Shown here one piece after another: positions 9,002-17,437 of a stretch of DNA of 64,000 nt (position 1 is its first letter; each line of letters starts with the position of its first letter). The stretch is from positions 113,037 through 177,036 of the forward strand of contig JBFIHA010000005.1 in assembly GCA_041602035.1 (NCBI GenBank). Direction: 5' to 3'. The position numbers and the translations under genes were made by a program. The notes under the pieces are model-generated. The model did not search any database and had not been told where the DNA came from. It worked only from the letters and a program-made list of their open reading frames with translations. Origin of the DNA: JAOTVV01 sp041602035. GTDB taxonomy: Bacteria > Gemmatimonadota > Gemmatimonadetes > Gemmatimonadales > GWC2-71-9.

Positions 9002-9073
9002 GTTGGAGACGGCACCAGCACGTAACCTGTTCCACAATGTTGTCTAAATCGTTGTCATATAAGTAGATATGCA

Positions 9074-9898
9074 ATGTCAAACGTGATCGCGGTGGCCAAC
9101 CAGAAGGGTGGGGTCGGGAAGACCACCACTGCGGTCAACGTGGCGGCTTCCCTCGCCACGGCGGAACACCGGACCCTACTCATCGACGCCGACCCTCAGG
9201 GGAACGCGACGAGTGGGATCGGCATCGCGGCGGCCGACATGAGCGGATCGCTGTACGACGTCCTGATCAACGAAGTCCCGATGACCGAGGTCGTGCACCA
9301 CCACGTGGGCTTCCCGTCCTTGGACGTGGTCCCGGCGACGCAAGACCTGGTGGGTGCGGAAGTCGAGCTGGTGAACTGGCCGGCCCGGGAGAGCGTGATG
9401 CGTCGGCGGCTCGCCTCGCTGCGGGAGACGTACGAGTTCATTCTGATTGACTGCCCGCCGTCTCTCGGCCTGCTCACGCTCAACATGCTCACGTCGGCAG
9501 ACTCGGTGCTGATTCCCATTCAGTGCGAGTACTACGCACTTGAGGGACTTTCGAAGTTGCTCAACACCGTGCGACTCGTGCAGCAGAATCACAACGCGGG
9601 CCTCACCATCGAGGGCGTGCTGCTCACGATGTTCGATCCGCGACTCAACTTGTCGAAACAGGTGGCGAGCGAGGCGAAGGAGTTCTTCGGACGCCAGGTG
9701 TTTCGTACCGCGATTCCGCGAAACGTGCGACTGGCGGAGGCCCCGAGCTTCGGCAAGCCCATCCTGTTGTACGACGTGCAATCCGCCGGAGCCAAGAGCT
9801 ATCTCGCGGTGGCCCAGGAATTGGTGAAGCGCGCCGAGGACGGTGGGCGTGTGACTCCCGCCGACGGAGCGCTCCAACAGGCGGAGGTCCGCCCATGA
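9074..9898 (+). CDS. parA: ParA/Soj chromosome-partitioning ATPase
   Basis: Deviant Walker-type ATPase that moves ParB-parS complexes over the nucleoid. The motif KGGVGKTTT is at residues 11-19 with the signature lysine, switch I is in DADPQGNATSGIG, and Walker B is in FILIDCPPSLGLLT. The 274-residue length is typical of chromosomal Soj proteins, with no N-terminal HTH as in plasmid ParA. The ATG at 9074 has no strong ribosome-binding site. The stop overlaps parB. Confidence 0.96.
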   Translation: MSNVIAVANQKGGVGKTTTAVNVAASLATAEHRTLLIDADPQGNATSGIGIAAADMSGSLYDVLINEVPMTEVVHHHVGFPSLDVVPATQDLVGAEVELVNWPARESVMRRRLASLRETYEFILIDCPPSLGLLTLNMLTSADSVLIPIQCEYYALEGLSKLLNTVRLVQQNHNAGLTIEGVLLTMFDPRLNLSKQVASEAKEFFGRQVFRTAIPRNVRLAEAPSFGKPILLYDVQSAGAKSYLAVAQELVKRAEDGGRVTPADGALQQAEVRP

Positions 9899-10782
9899 CC
9901 GGCCCCAGTGGGAAGCGCCGTCTCGGTCGAGGGCTCGAGGCGCTGCTCGGGCCGGCGGTGCCCGCCGAAGGGCGGGAGGATGCGTCACCTACCGAGCTGC
10001 CGATTGCCGCGCTCCGTCCCAATCGCTACCAGCCACGTCATACGATGGACGATGCCGCGCTCGCCGAATTGGCGGCGTCGATGGAGACGTCCGGCCTCTT
10101 GCAGCCCGTCGTGGTGCGGCCGGCCGACGACGGGTACGAACTCATTGCCGGTGAGCGCCGCTGGCGCGCCGCTCAGCGCCTTGGGTGGCAAGCAATCCCC
10201 GCGGTGGTTCGCGACGTCGACGACCGCACGCTGCTCACGCTCGCCCTGGTGGAAAACCTCCAGCGTGACGCGTTGTCCCCCATTGACGAGGCGCGGGGCT
10301 ACGAGCGGTTGGTCGCGGAATTCTCGGTGTCCCAGTCCGCAGTGGGTGAACTGGTCGGTCGCGATCGCTCGACGGTGGCCAATGCGCTGCGACTGCTCAA
10401 GCTTCCTCGAGACGTGCAAGAGATGGTTCATACCAGCCGCCTCTCTACCGGCCACGCACGGGCGCTCTTGGCACTCGGCTCCGAGGCGAAGATCGTCTCG
10501 ATGGCACGTCGCACCCTCGAGCTGCAGCTCTCGGTGCGCGAAGTGGAAGATTTGGTGCGGGGTGACGAGCGTGCAACGCCACGGCCACGCTCGCGCCGCG
10601 TTCAGAAGCCCCGGGATCCGGCGGTGCGCCGCGTCGAAGAGGCCCTTCGAGCGCGCCTGGGAACCGACGTACGGGTCTCGACGCGTGGCAAGTCGAGCGG
10701 ACGGCTCACGATCAACTTCTACTCGGAGGACGATCTTACTCGTATCCTGGAGATCGTCCTGGGTGAGTCGTTCGAAGGATGA
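9895..10782 (+). CDS. parB: ParB/Spo0J chromosome-partitioning CTPase
   Basis: parS-binding protein that loads onto DNA as a CTP-dependent clamp. The N-terminal peptide RRLGRGLEALLG (ParA-stimulating) is followed by a linker, the CTP-binding GERRWRAAQRLG with the upstream LQPVVVRP box, the ENLQRD motif, a helix-turn-helix around SQSAVGELVGRDRSTVANALR, and a C-terminal dimerisation domain. 295 residues, normal length. Overlap ATGA with parA and with the next gene shows a parA-parB-M23 operon. The cognate parS is upstream of parA. Confidence 0.96.
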   Translation: MTGPSGKRRLGRGLEALLGPAVPAEGREDASPTELPIAALRPNRYQPRHTMDDAALAELAASMETSGLLQPVVVRPADDGYELIAGERRWRAAQRLGWQAIPAVVRDVDDRTLLTLALVENLQRDALSPIDEARGYERLVAEFSVSQSAVGELVGRDRSTVANALRLLKLPRDVQEMVHTSRLSTGHARALLALGSEAKIVSMARRTLELQLSVREVEDLVRGDERATPRPRSRRVQKPRDPAVRRVEEALRARLGTDVRVSTRGKSSGRLTINFYSEDDLTRILEIVLGESFEG

Positions 10783-11567
10783 TCCGTCGAGGCGTCACCA
10801 TCATGATGCATCGCGACGGCGATGTGGAGTCACGCTCGATCCGGTTTCCGTTGTGGCTGTTTCGGATCATCGTGATCGGCACGCTTGTCACCGCCTCCCT
10901 CGTAGTGATTGGCGCGGTGCTGTACGCACCCATCGTGCGCACCGCGGCGCGGGTTCCGGGCCTCAATCGTGAGATGACCCAACTCCACGAGGAAAACGCG
11001 AAGGTCCGCGAGCTCACCCGCACCCTGGAAGGACTGGAGGCTCGCTACGAGCAACTGCGCACCATGCTGGGAGGCGACGTGGTTCCGCAACGCGGTCGGG
11101 AGTTCTCGTTCGCGACGGCGGCGCGGGCAATCATGGCACGCCGTCCCGACCAGGCGCGGCGCTACGAAGGGGGGGTGTCGGTGCCCCGCCATTGGCCGAT
11201 CGATGACCGCGGCATCGTGACTAGGGGAACCGTAGCAGGCTCGTCGGGGGGTGAGCCGCACGCCGGGCTGGATATCGCCATCCCGATCGGCACGCCGATC
11301 CGGGCCAGCGGTGGAGGCACGGTCCGCGCGACCGGGGTCGATCCGTCGTATGGCTTGTTCGTGCGGTTGACACATCCCGAGGGTTTCGAGACCATGTATG
11401 GTCACGCCTCGCGGGTGTTGATCGGGGTCGGGGACACGGTGCAGGCGGGTCAGGTCATTGCCCTTTCGGGATCTACTGGCCGCTCGACCGCACCCCACCT
11501 GCACTTCGAGATCTTCCGAGATGGACGTTCGATCGATCCTTTCTCCCTCGTACAGGAGGGTAATTGA
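10779..11567 (+). CDS. Membrane-anchored M23 peptidoglycan endopeptidase
   Basis: Cell-wall hydrolase of the LytM/M23 family. A membrane segment (about residues 25-50, WLFRIIVIGTLVTASLVVIG) and a short coiled coil (ENAKVRELTRTLEGLEARYE) precede the catalytic domain. Zinc ligands are His and Asp in HAGLDIAIPIGTPI and His in PHLHFEIF; the YGHASRV element is also present. The ATG overlaps the parB stop. Bactofilin follows, and M23 peptidases next to bactofilins are a recurring cell-shape pair, so this enzyme probably trims peptidoglycan at sites set by the bactofilin. Confidence 0.92.
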   Translation: MIRRGVTIMMHRDGDVESRSIRFPLWLFRIIVIGTLVTASLVVIGAVLYAPIVRTAARVPGLNREMTQLHEENAKVRELTRTLEGLEARYEQLRTMLGGDVVPQRGREFSFATAARAIMARRPDQARRYEGGVSVPRHWPIDDRGIVTRGTVAGSSGGEPHAGLDIAIPIGTPIRASGGGTVRATGVDPSYGLFVRLTHPEGFETMYGHASRVLIGVGDTVQAGQVIALSGSTGRSTAPHLHFEIFRDGRSIDPFSLVQEGN

Positions 11568-11569
11568 CG

Positions 11570-12004
11570 ATGGCCGTGTTCTCTTCCGGCGCGCACGACA
11601 GGAAACCAGAGAGTGGATCGCGGGTTGCCGGCCGCGAGGCCAGTATCTCCATCGTCGCGCCGGGCATGCGCATCATCGGTGAGCTCATCACCGACGGGGT
11701 CGTCAAGGTCGAAGGGACGGTCGAAGGCACCATCCGCGCCGAGCGAGAAGTCCTCATCGCCAAGGGCGGTGTCGTGGAGGGAGATATCCATACGCACGAA
11801 GCGGTCGTCGGTGGCAAGGTCGTTGGCTCCATCTTCGCCAGCGAGCGCATCGAGGTACAGCAGGGATCGGTCGTGCAGGGTGACATCGCCACCAAGCGAC
11901 TCACCGTTCAGGAAGGCGGCGAGGTCAACGGCAGCATCAAGATGGGTGACGCCGATCCCGTACCGAGCCGCGCCCACTCCCCGCCCATGGGGGTTGCATC
12001 GTAG
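11570..12004 (+). CDS. Bactofilin cytoskeletal protein
   Basis: Polymer-forming protein of 144 residues. The bactofilin beta-helix occupies about residues 25-125 with repeating GxVxGxI turns (VKVEGTVEGTIRAEREVLI, GGVVEGDIHTHEAVVGGKV, GSVVQGDIATKRLTV, GGEVNGSIKMGD). Disordered tails flank it. I chose ATG 11570 over an in-frame TTG at 11564 because CAGGAGGG at 11552-11559 sits 10 bp upstream of the former. Last gene of the parA-parB-M23-bactofilin operon. In Myxococcus, bactofilins scaffold ParABC; a similar link is plausible here. Confidence 0.93.
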   Translation: MAVFSSGAHDRKPESGSRVAGREASISIVAPGMRIIGELITDGVVKVEGTVEGTIRAEREVLIAKGGVVEGDIHTHEAVVGGKVVGSIFASERIEVQQGSVVQGDIATKRLTVQEGGEVNGSIKMGDADPVPSRAHSPPMGVAS

Positions 12005-12007
12005 GCA

Positions 12008-12766
12008 ATGGCGGCGCTGCTCGATGAGATCACGTCCTACCTGGATGGGTTTCTCCGTGTCTCGGAGGTGCGGGACAGCCCGAATGCCCTGAACGGGCTG
12101 CAGGTCACCAATGACGGGCACGTCGAGCGTTTCGCCGTTGCCGTCGACGCCTGTCAGGCTACGATTGACGCGGCGGCAGAGCACGGCGCCGATCTCCTCA
12201 TCGTGCATCATGGTCTCTTCTGGGGTGGCCTCGAGCCCGTCACTGGGCGACACGGCCGGCGGCTACGCACGCTCATCAGGCACGGCATCGCGCTCTATTC
12301 GGCGCATCTTCCACTCGACGTCCATCCAGACGTGGGCAACAACGCCGTCCTCGCTCGTCGTCTCGGTGTCTCCGGTCCCGAACCATTCGGCGAATACGAG
12401 GGGCAGGCCATCGGCGTGGTGGGGTCGCTCCACGTCGCCCGGGATGCCTTGGCCGCGCTGGTTACCGCCGTTCTCGGCGTGACGCCCAAGGTGATTGCGG
12501 TGGGTCCGGACACCGTTCGACGGATCGGTATCGTCACCGGTGGCGGTGGCGACCTGATCAAACAGGCCGCGAATGCCGGCGTGGACACCTACGTCACTGG
12601 AGAAGGCAAGCACCACACGTATTTCGATGCCGAAGAGTTCGGCGTGAACGTCATCTACGCGGGGCACTACGCCACGGAAACCGTGGGCGTGAAGGCGCTG
12701 GCCGACCACGTGGCCGATCGATTCCATCTTTCGTGGGATTTCCTCGACCACCCCACCGGCCTGTGA
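12008..12766 (+). CDS. Nif3-like dinuclear metal-center protein
   Basis: Member of the Nif3/YbgI (GTP cyclohydrolase I type 2 homolog) family, hexameric proteins with a dinuclear metal site and uncertain biochemical role. Metal-ligand motifs are visible: IVHHGLFWGG near residue 66, YSAHLPLDVHP, and the C-terminal GHYATETVGVKAL. 252 residues is the short form without the inserted PII-like domain. Starts 3 bp after the bactofilin stop and overlaps the CapA gene by TGATG. Confidence 0.93.
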   Translation: MAALLDEITSYLDGFLRVSEVRDSPNALNGLQVTNDGHVERFAVAVDACQATIDAAAEHGADLLIVHHGLFWGGLEPVTGRHGRRLRTLIRHGIALYSAHLPLDVHPDVGNNAVLARRLGVSGPEPFGEYEGQAIGVVGSLHVARDALAALVTAVLGVTPKVIAVGPDTVRRIGIVTGGGGDLIKQAANAGVDTYVTGEGKHHTYFDAEEFGVNVIYAGHYATETVGVKALADHVADRFHLSWDFLDHPTGL

Positions 12767-14034
12767 TGTTGCACATGGAGGTGTCGTTCCGGAGAGGGAG
12801 AGCCGGACTCGCCGTGGCGATCCTTGCCGCCCTGTCGTGCGGGAGGCCCTCACCGAGGGACGTGGCGCCAGTTCCACGAGCTGTCGAGCGGGCCGACACG
12901 GTCCCCGCCGTCGACTCGCTTGGCGTGCTGGACACGATGCCGGTGCCGGCGTTGCCGCCGGTGCCGGAGGTTCCCGCGCCCGAGCCGATTCCGCCGGAGA
13001 CCGTCACCGTCGCCGCGCGGGACGTGCGCGTATGCGCCGGCGGTGACGTAATGCTCGGCAACAACCTCGATACGCTGTGGGCGGTGCGAGCGGGCGCGCG
13101 CTTGGGTCGCACGGTACCGGCCTTCCCCGACCCCGACGTGCTGCTCGCTCCGCTGCGGCCGCTCGTCGAAGATGCGCACGTCGTCCTCCTCAACATCGAA
13201 GGGGCGATTGGAGAGGGTCCGGCGCCACCGAAGTGCCGCCTCGGGTCACAGACCTGCTATGCATTCCGGCAGCAACCTCGAACGGCCGAGGCTCTGCGCC
13301 GTCTGGCATCCGGCGAGATCGTGGGGAACGTGGCCAACAACCATGCGCTGGACGCGGGCCGGATGGGGCTCGATGCGACGGTGCGGCATCTGGGGCTCGC
13401 CGGCGTGTACGTAACGGGCTATGACACGCTGGCCACCGTGGTCGAGACGGCCGATGGCGATACGGTCGCGTTTCTGGGTTTCAGCAGCGCCCAAGCGGGG
13501 CCCGACCCGCGCGACCTCCCAGCGGTTCGCCGGCACGTATCACGCGCTGCGGCAGGGTACGGCCGCCTGGTCGTGACGATGCATATGGGCGCCGAGGGTC
13601 GCGACGCGCAGCGGACACCGACCGAAGTGGAACACTACCTCGGTGAGAACCGTGGCAACGCCGTCGCGTTTGCGCGAGCGGCCGTCGAGTCGGGCGCAAC
13701 GGCCGTTTTCGGGCACGGACCACACGTGATGCGCGCGGCGGAGTGGTACCAGGGAGCCCTGATCTTCTACTCGCTCGGCAACCTCCTCACGTATGGCCCG
13801 TTCTCGCTCGTGGAGCCGCTCAACCGCGGGGCGATCGCGTGCGTGGTGCTCGATCCTGCAGGCCGCGTAAGAGAAGGGCTCGTCCGCTCGACCTGGCAAC
13901 AGCCGCCGGGCGTGGTCGCGCTGGATCGCACGCAACGTGCGGCCTGGTTGGTGGACTCGTTGAGCGTTCTCGACTTCCCGACCACGGCTCCCCGCTTCTT
14001 TGGCGAGGTCGTGCTCAGGACGCCCCGTCGGTGA
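12766..14034 (+). CDS. CapA/PgsA-like metallophosphatase, probable lipoprotein
   Basis: 422-residue exported protein with a signal peptide ending in ILAALSC (lipobox-like; Cys near residue 27), then a Pro/Val-rich linker of about 60 residues, then the CapA fold: CAGGDVMLGNNLD, VVLLNIEGAIG, IVGNVANNHALDAGRMGL and VFGHGPHVMRAAEWY carry the metal ligands. The family includes the PgsA subunit of poly-gamma-glutamate synthesis, but no pgsB/C is nearby, so a capsule role is not supported. Start ATG overlaps the previous stop; an alternative ATG lies at 12775. The 3' end overlaps the convergent queG by 20 bp. Confidence 0.88.
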   Translation: MLHMEVSFRRGRAGLAVAILAALSCGRPSPRDVAPVPRAVERADTVPAVDSLGVLDTMPVPALPPVPEVPAPEPIPPETVTVAARDVRVCAGGDVMLGNNLDTLWAVRAGARLGRTVPAFPDPDVLLAPLRPLVEDAHVVLLNIEGAIGEGPAPPKCRLGSQTCYAFRQQPRTAEALRRLASGEIVGNVANNHALDAGRMGLDATVRHLGLAGVYVTGYDTLATVVETADGDTVAFLGFSSAQAGPDPRDLPAVRRHVSRAAAGYGRLVVTMHMGAEGRDAQRTPTEVEHYLGENRGNAVAFARAAVESGATAVFGHGPHVMRAAEWYQGALIFYSLGNLLTYGPFSLVEPLNRGAIACVVLDPAGRVREGLVRSTWQQPPGVVALDRTQRAAWLVDSLSVLDFPTTAPRFFGEVVLRTPRR

Positions 14035-14965
14035 TCGCGGAGGCTGCTATCCGCGCATTGCGCCGCATTCCGGCCGCGCCGGGCCGCTCCAATGGGGTCC
14101 ACCCATAGCGGTGAGTGAACTCGTCGTCGGACACGGCGAGCACCTCCGCCAAGTCCAGCCACTCAAGCTCGGGGTGGAGGCCGGGCAGGGGGGTCTCAGC
14201 GGGGCGCGCAAACTTCTCGTTCCACGGACATACGGCCTGGCAGACGTCGCAGCCGAATACCCAGGGAGCCATCGCCGGCCACAGCGACGGCGCGATGGCG
14301 CCGTCGTGCTCGATCGTGAGGTACGAGATACAGTGTCGGCTGTCGAGGACGCGTGGGGCCGGAAACGCGGCTGTCGGACATGCGTCGAGACAGCGTCGGC
14401 AGGTTCCGCAGCGATCCGCTTCGAATGGTGGGTCGACGGCGAGGTCGAGGTTGGTCAGCACGGTGGCGAGAAAGAAGTACGAACCGCTCGTCGGGGAGAT
14501 GAGCATCGTGTTCTTGCCGATCCACCCGAGCCCGGCGCGCTGAGCGAGTTCCCGCTCTGGAACCGGACCCGCGTCGACGTAGGAGCGGGCGACCGTTTCC
14601 TCGTCCCCCAGCGTGCAAAGGTACGCGCCGAGGCTGTCGAGCGGCTGGCGGAGCGACTGATGATAATCGGTCCCCCGCGCGTACTTGGCGACCCGCCCGG
14701 CGCCACTCCTCGGAATGGAGTCGGGTTGGAAGTAGTTCTTCGCAACCACCACGGCTCGCGTCGCACCGGGAACAATGGTGGCCGGCTCGAGCCGCTGGGG
14801 AACCTGTCGCGCCATGTAACGCATGGTGCCCGCCATGCCGCGCTCGATCCATCTGGTGAGGGCAGCAGCGTGAGGGGTGGAACGCAGATCGCAGATCCCC
14901 ACCGAATCGAACCCCAGCTCGGTGGCCCGGGCCCGCACCAGGGTCGCCCGCTGCTCGGGACTCAC
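14015..14965 (-). CDS. queG: QueG, epoxyqueuosine reductase
   Basis: Cobalamin and Fe-S enzyme for the last step of queuosine synthesis in tRNA. Two [4Fe-4S] motifs are visible, CGTCRRCLDACPT and CDVCQAVCPWN, with the remaining cysteine in HCISYLTIEHDG, and the catalytic-site stretch VVAKNYF and RGTDYH in the N-terminal half. 316 residues from the GTG at 14965, which overlaps the upstream small gene by GTGA. An ATG at 15061 would add 32 residues that belong to that small gene's region. Length is slightly shorter than E. coli QueG, as in forms lacking the C-terminal HEAT repeats. Confidence 0.93.
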   Translation of the reverse strand: MSPEQRATLVRARATELGFDSVGICDLRSTPHAAALTRWIERGMAGTMRYMARQVPQRLEPATIVPGATRAVVVAKNYFQPDSIPRSGAGRVAKYARGTDYHQSLRQPLDSLGAYLCTLGDEETVARSYVDAGPVPERELAQRAGLGWIGKNTMLISPTSGSYFFLATVLTNLDLAVDPPFEADRCGTCRRCLDACPTAAFPAPRVLDSRHCISYLTIEHDGAIAPSLWPAMAPWVFGCDVCQAVCPWNEKFARPAETPLPGLHPELEWLDLAEVLAVSDDEFTHRYGWTPLERPGAAGMRRNARIAASAITDGAS

Positions 14966-15255
14966 AGATGCATCACGGTGCGACGCCAGGTGACGAAGCG
15001 GATCACGTCCTCGACCGATGGCACGGCAGCCTCGTCGCCGTATGCCGTGTACATGCGCCATCGCATGTACTCCGCGGGTGGGAGTGGCAAGAACGGTGGG
15101 TGGCGGTACCAGTGGCGCGCGCGAAAGGCCCAGACCGTCCGGATGAGATCAATCGCCAGCCGTGGCCGCAGCAGTGAGCGGGCGGCGAGGGCCGCGGTGA
15201 GCCGTAACCATTGCCTACGTTGGCCGGAGGTTGGAGTGTGAGCTGGATCGTTCAA
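14962..15255 (-). CDS. Small uncharacterised protein coupled to queG
   Basis: I do not recognise a named family. The C-terminal 80 residues look like a real folded protein: basic helix (ARSLLRPRLAIDLIRTVWAF) followed by RHWYRHPPFLPLPPAEYMRW and YTAYGD..VPSVEDVIRFVTWRR. The stop overlaps the queG start (GTGA), evidence that it is translated. The start is unclear: TTG at 15255 is the nearest plausible in-frame start and gives 97 residues; a longer frame continues to 15543 but is shadowed by the opposite gene. The start region overlaps the divergent gene's start. Confidence 0.6.
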   Translation of the reverse strand: MNDPAHTPTSGQRRQWLRLTAALAARSLLRPRLAIDLIRTVWAFRARHWYRHPPFLPLPPAEYMRWRMYTAYGDEAAVPSVEDVIRFVTWRRTVMHL

Positions 15256-15498
15256 GTCGTCTCGCTTGTGGGCGCCGGACTCGTGCTCGGCGCCTATTTC
15301 GCCTTGCAGCGCCGCGTGTGGACCAGTACCGGCGATGCCTATTTGTGGTTCAACTTGCTCGGCGCGCTCCTGTTGACCGGCGTGGCAATCGTGGATCGCC
15401 GCATCGGCTTCGTGGTCCTGGAGGCCGCGTGGGCTACCATCAGTGCGTGGGCGATTTTCGGTCAGCGCCCACGCAGGCCGTTGGGCGACAGGCGCTGA
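15238..15498 (+). CDS. Small three-helix membrane protein (CBU_0592-like)
   Basis: 86-residue integral membrane protein with three predicted helices: IVQVVSLVGAGLVLGAYFAL, LWFNLLGALLLTGVAIV and GFVVLEAAWATISAWAIFG. The Tyr in the first helix, NLLGALLL in the second and VLEAAWATI in the third match the pattern I know from CBU_0592-type proteins; function unknown. GTG 15238 has GGAGG 7 bp upstream, better than the TTG-type starts further 5'. Confidence 0.75.
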   Translation: MSWIVQVVSLVGAGLVLGAYFALQRRVWTSTGDAYLWFNLLGALLLTGVAIVDRRIGFVVLEAAWATISAWAIFGQRPRRPLGDRR

Positions 15499-15530
15499 CC
15501 CCCCCACAGGATACTTGTATATTGGCGCGT

Positions 15531-16685
15531 ATGGCTCTCGCAAGGACCGCCGACGCCCATCCCCTCGCCCACTATCGTGCCGAGTTCCCAGTCTTCGAGC
15601 GACAGATCTACCTGAACTCCTGTTCGTTGGGCGCCCTCTCCATCCGCTCCCGCCGGCGTGTGGAGGAGTTCATGGACATATGGGAGGCAAGAGGAGCAGC
15701 CGCGTGGTACGACGTGTGGTGGGACGCCCTGGCCACGCTGCGCTCCGGGTACGCCGCGCTAGTGAGAGCGCAGGCAACCGAGATCGCACTCCACGCGTCG
15801 ATTTCGACGGCGACGTCGGTCCTCGCCGGCGTCTTGGACTATGAGAAACGGCCGAAGATCGTCACCACCTCCCTCGACTTTCCGACGATGGCGTACCAGT
15901 GGCTGTCCCGCCAACGCGACGGTATCGAGCTGGAGATCGTCGAAAGCCCGGACGGCGTCACTGTACCAGTCGATCACATTGCGGCTGCAATCGACGATCG
16001 GACGGCGTTGGTCGCAACGTCCCACGTCTTTTTCACCACCGGTACGATCCAGGATATCGCGGCCGTGGCCCGTGCTGCACACGCGCGGGGTGCGCTGTGC
16101 TATATCGATGCGTATCAGAGCGTGGGTCAACTCCCCGTCGACGTGAACACCGCCGGGGTGGACGTTCTGGCGGCGGGAGGCCTGAAGTGGCTACTCGGGG
16201 GACCCGGCATTGCCTTCCTCTACGTCCGGCGCGATCTGATCTCCCGGTTTACGCCAACCGTGACCGGTTGGTTCGCGAATGCAGACCAGTTTGCCTTCGA
16301 CCCTCGCACCATCCGCTGGCACGATGACGCACGTCGGTTCGAGCAGGGGACTCCGGCGCTCGCGGCAGTGCACGCGCAGCTCGGTGGACTGGAGATCATC
16401 CAGGAGATCGGCGTCCCGAAGATACGTGATGTCGTGAGAGCGCTCACCGAGGATCTCATCGACCGCGCCAGGGCCAGGGGCCTGGCACCTCGAGTCGCAG
16501 CCGACCCGGACGCGCGGTCGGCCATTGTCATGATTCCCCAGGTCGATCCGGCCGCCACGGTGCGGCGACTCGCGGAGGCCCGTATCGTAGCGGACGCGCG
16601 CCCCGGGCACGTGCGGCTTTCTCCCTTCTTCTACAATCTCCAGGACGACAATGTCGCAGCGATCGAACGACTCGCAGCCCAGTGA
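15531..16685 (+). CDS. Class V aminotransferase-fold PLP enzyme
   Basis: 384-residue PLP enzyme related to cysteine desulfurases, isopenicillin-N epimerase and kynureninase. The cofactor lysine is in AAGGLKWLLGGPG, the Asp in CYIDAYQSVG, and ATSHVFFTTGTIQD forms the cofactor pocket. The N-terminal FERQIYLNSCSLGALS matches the fold start. No persulfide-cysteine loop of SufS/IscS type is seen in the C-terminal third, so sulfur mobilisation is unlikely; substrate unknown. ATG 15531 chosen because the upstream frame overlaps the small membrane gene. Ends 35 bp inside the next gene. Confidence 0.85.
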   Translation: MALARTADAHPLAHYRAEFPVFERQIYLNSCSLGALSIRSRRRVEEFMDIWEARGAAAWYDVWWDALATLRSGYAALVRAQATEIALHASISTATSVLAGVLDYEKRPKIVTTSLDFPTMAYQWLSRQRDGIELEIVESPDGVTVPVDHIAAAIDDRTALVATSHVFFTTGTIQDIAAVARAAHARGALCYIDAYQSVGQLPVDVNTAGVDVLAAGGLKWLLGGPGIAFLYVRRDLISRFTPTVTGWFANADQFAFDPRTIRWHDDARRFEQGTPALAAVHAQLGGLEIIQEIGVPKIRDVVRALTEDLIDRARARGLAPRVAADPDARSAIVMIPQVDPAATVRRLAEARIVADARPGHVRLSPFFYNLQDDNVAAIERLAAQ

Positions 16686-17409
16686 CCAAGCGCCCAAGCG
16701 TCGACCACCGCGCCTGACGGCCGACGAGCGGCTGTTTGTCGCCCCGCATCTGGAGCGGGCGGCCTTCACGCAGACCGATCCGTGGCGGGTGCTTCGGATC
16801 ATGGGAGAGTTCGTCCAGGGGTTCGAGGAACTCTCGGAGGTCGGCGAGGCCGTATCGGTCTTTGGCTCCGCACGATCGAAGCCAGACGACCCGGTCTATC
16901 GAGCAGCGTGCGAAACAGCACGCCTGTTGGGTGAGCAGGGCTATACCGTGATCACGGGATCCGGGCCGGGCATCATGGAGGCCGCGAACAAGGGAGCACG
17001 AGAAGCCGGCGCGCCGTCGATCGGGCTGAATATCGAGTTGCCCATGGAGCAGTACGCGAACCCGTACGTCGACCGGGTCGTGGACTTCCGGTACTTCTTC
17101 GTCCGCAAGACCATGCTGGTCAAGTACTCGTCGGCGTTCATCGTCTTTCCTGGAGGCTTCGGGACCCTGGACGAGATGTTCGAGGCGCTGACCTTGATTC
17201 AGACCGGCAAGGTCCGGGACATGCCGGTCGTCCTGTACGGGACGGCCTACTGGGCGGGGCTCGTCAGTTGGCTCGAGGACACCCTGCTGGCCACCGGGAA
17301 GATCTCTCCGGGCGACCTGGACATCTTCAACGTGGTGGACACGCCGGCAGAGATCGTCCAACTTGTGGTCGCGTCGCGTCACCGTCGGCAGGAGAATCTC
17401 ATTCCATGA
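16651..17409 (+). CDS. LOG-family Rossmann protein (TIGR00730 type)
   Basis: 252-residue nucleotide-binding protein of the family that includes cytokinin riboside monophosphate phosphoribohydrolases and nucleotide 5'-monophosphate nucleosidases. The PGGxGTxxE signature is FPGGFGTLDEMFEAL, preceded by VITGSGPGIMEAANKGAREA and the conserved FFVRKTMLVKYS. Often annotated, wrongly, as lysine decarboxylase. The ATG lies inside the upstream aminotransferase gene. Confidence 0.92.
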   Translation: MSQRSNDSQPSDQAPKRRPPRLTADERLFVAPHLERAAFTQTDPWRVLRIMGEFVQGFEELSEVGEAVSVFGSARSKPDDPVYRAACETARLLGEQGYTVITGSGPGIMEAANKGAREAGAPSIGLNIELPMEQYANPYVDRVVDFRYFFVRKTMLVKYSSAFIVFPGGFGTLDEMFEALTLIQTGKVRDMPVVLYGTAYWAGLVSWLEDTLLATGKISPGDLDIFNVVDTPAEIVQLVVASRHRRQENLIP

Positions 17410-17437
17410 CGCTAGTCACGGCTGGAAGGATACCGCG

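Larger units (their letters stand above)
8537..9073. other. mnmG-parA intergenic region
   Basis: No gene supported on either strand; the open frames here show no family similarity or ribosome-binding site. It holds a T-run terminator candidate, a 7-bp perfect hairpin CCTCGAT/ATCGAGG at 8666-8683, the parS site, two further inverted repeats just right of parS, and an AT-richer stretch at about 9037-9072 before parA that probably contains its promoter. TGTTCCACA at 9028-9036 resembles a DnaA box only loosely. Confidence 0.5.

Noticed and set aside
9028..9036. TGTTCCACA as a DnaA box marking oriC next to parS
   Set aside because: Two mismatches to the consensus, a single copy, and no AT-rich unwinding region or dnaA/dnaN gene in the window.
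14000..15241. 413-codon plus-strand frame over queG
   Set aside because: queG on the minus strand has both Fe-S motifs; the plus frame shows no recognisable protein.
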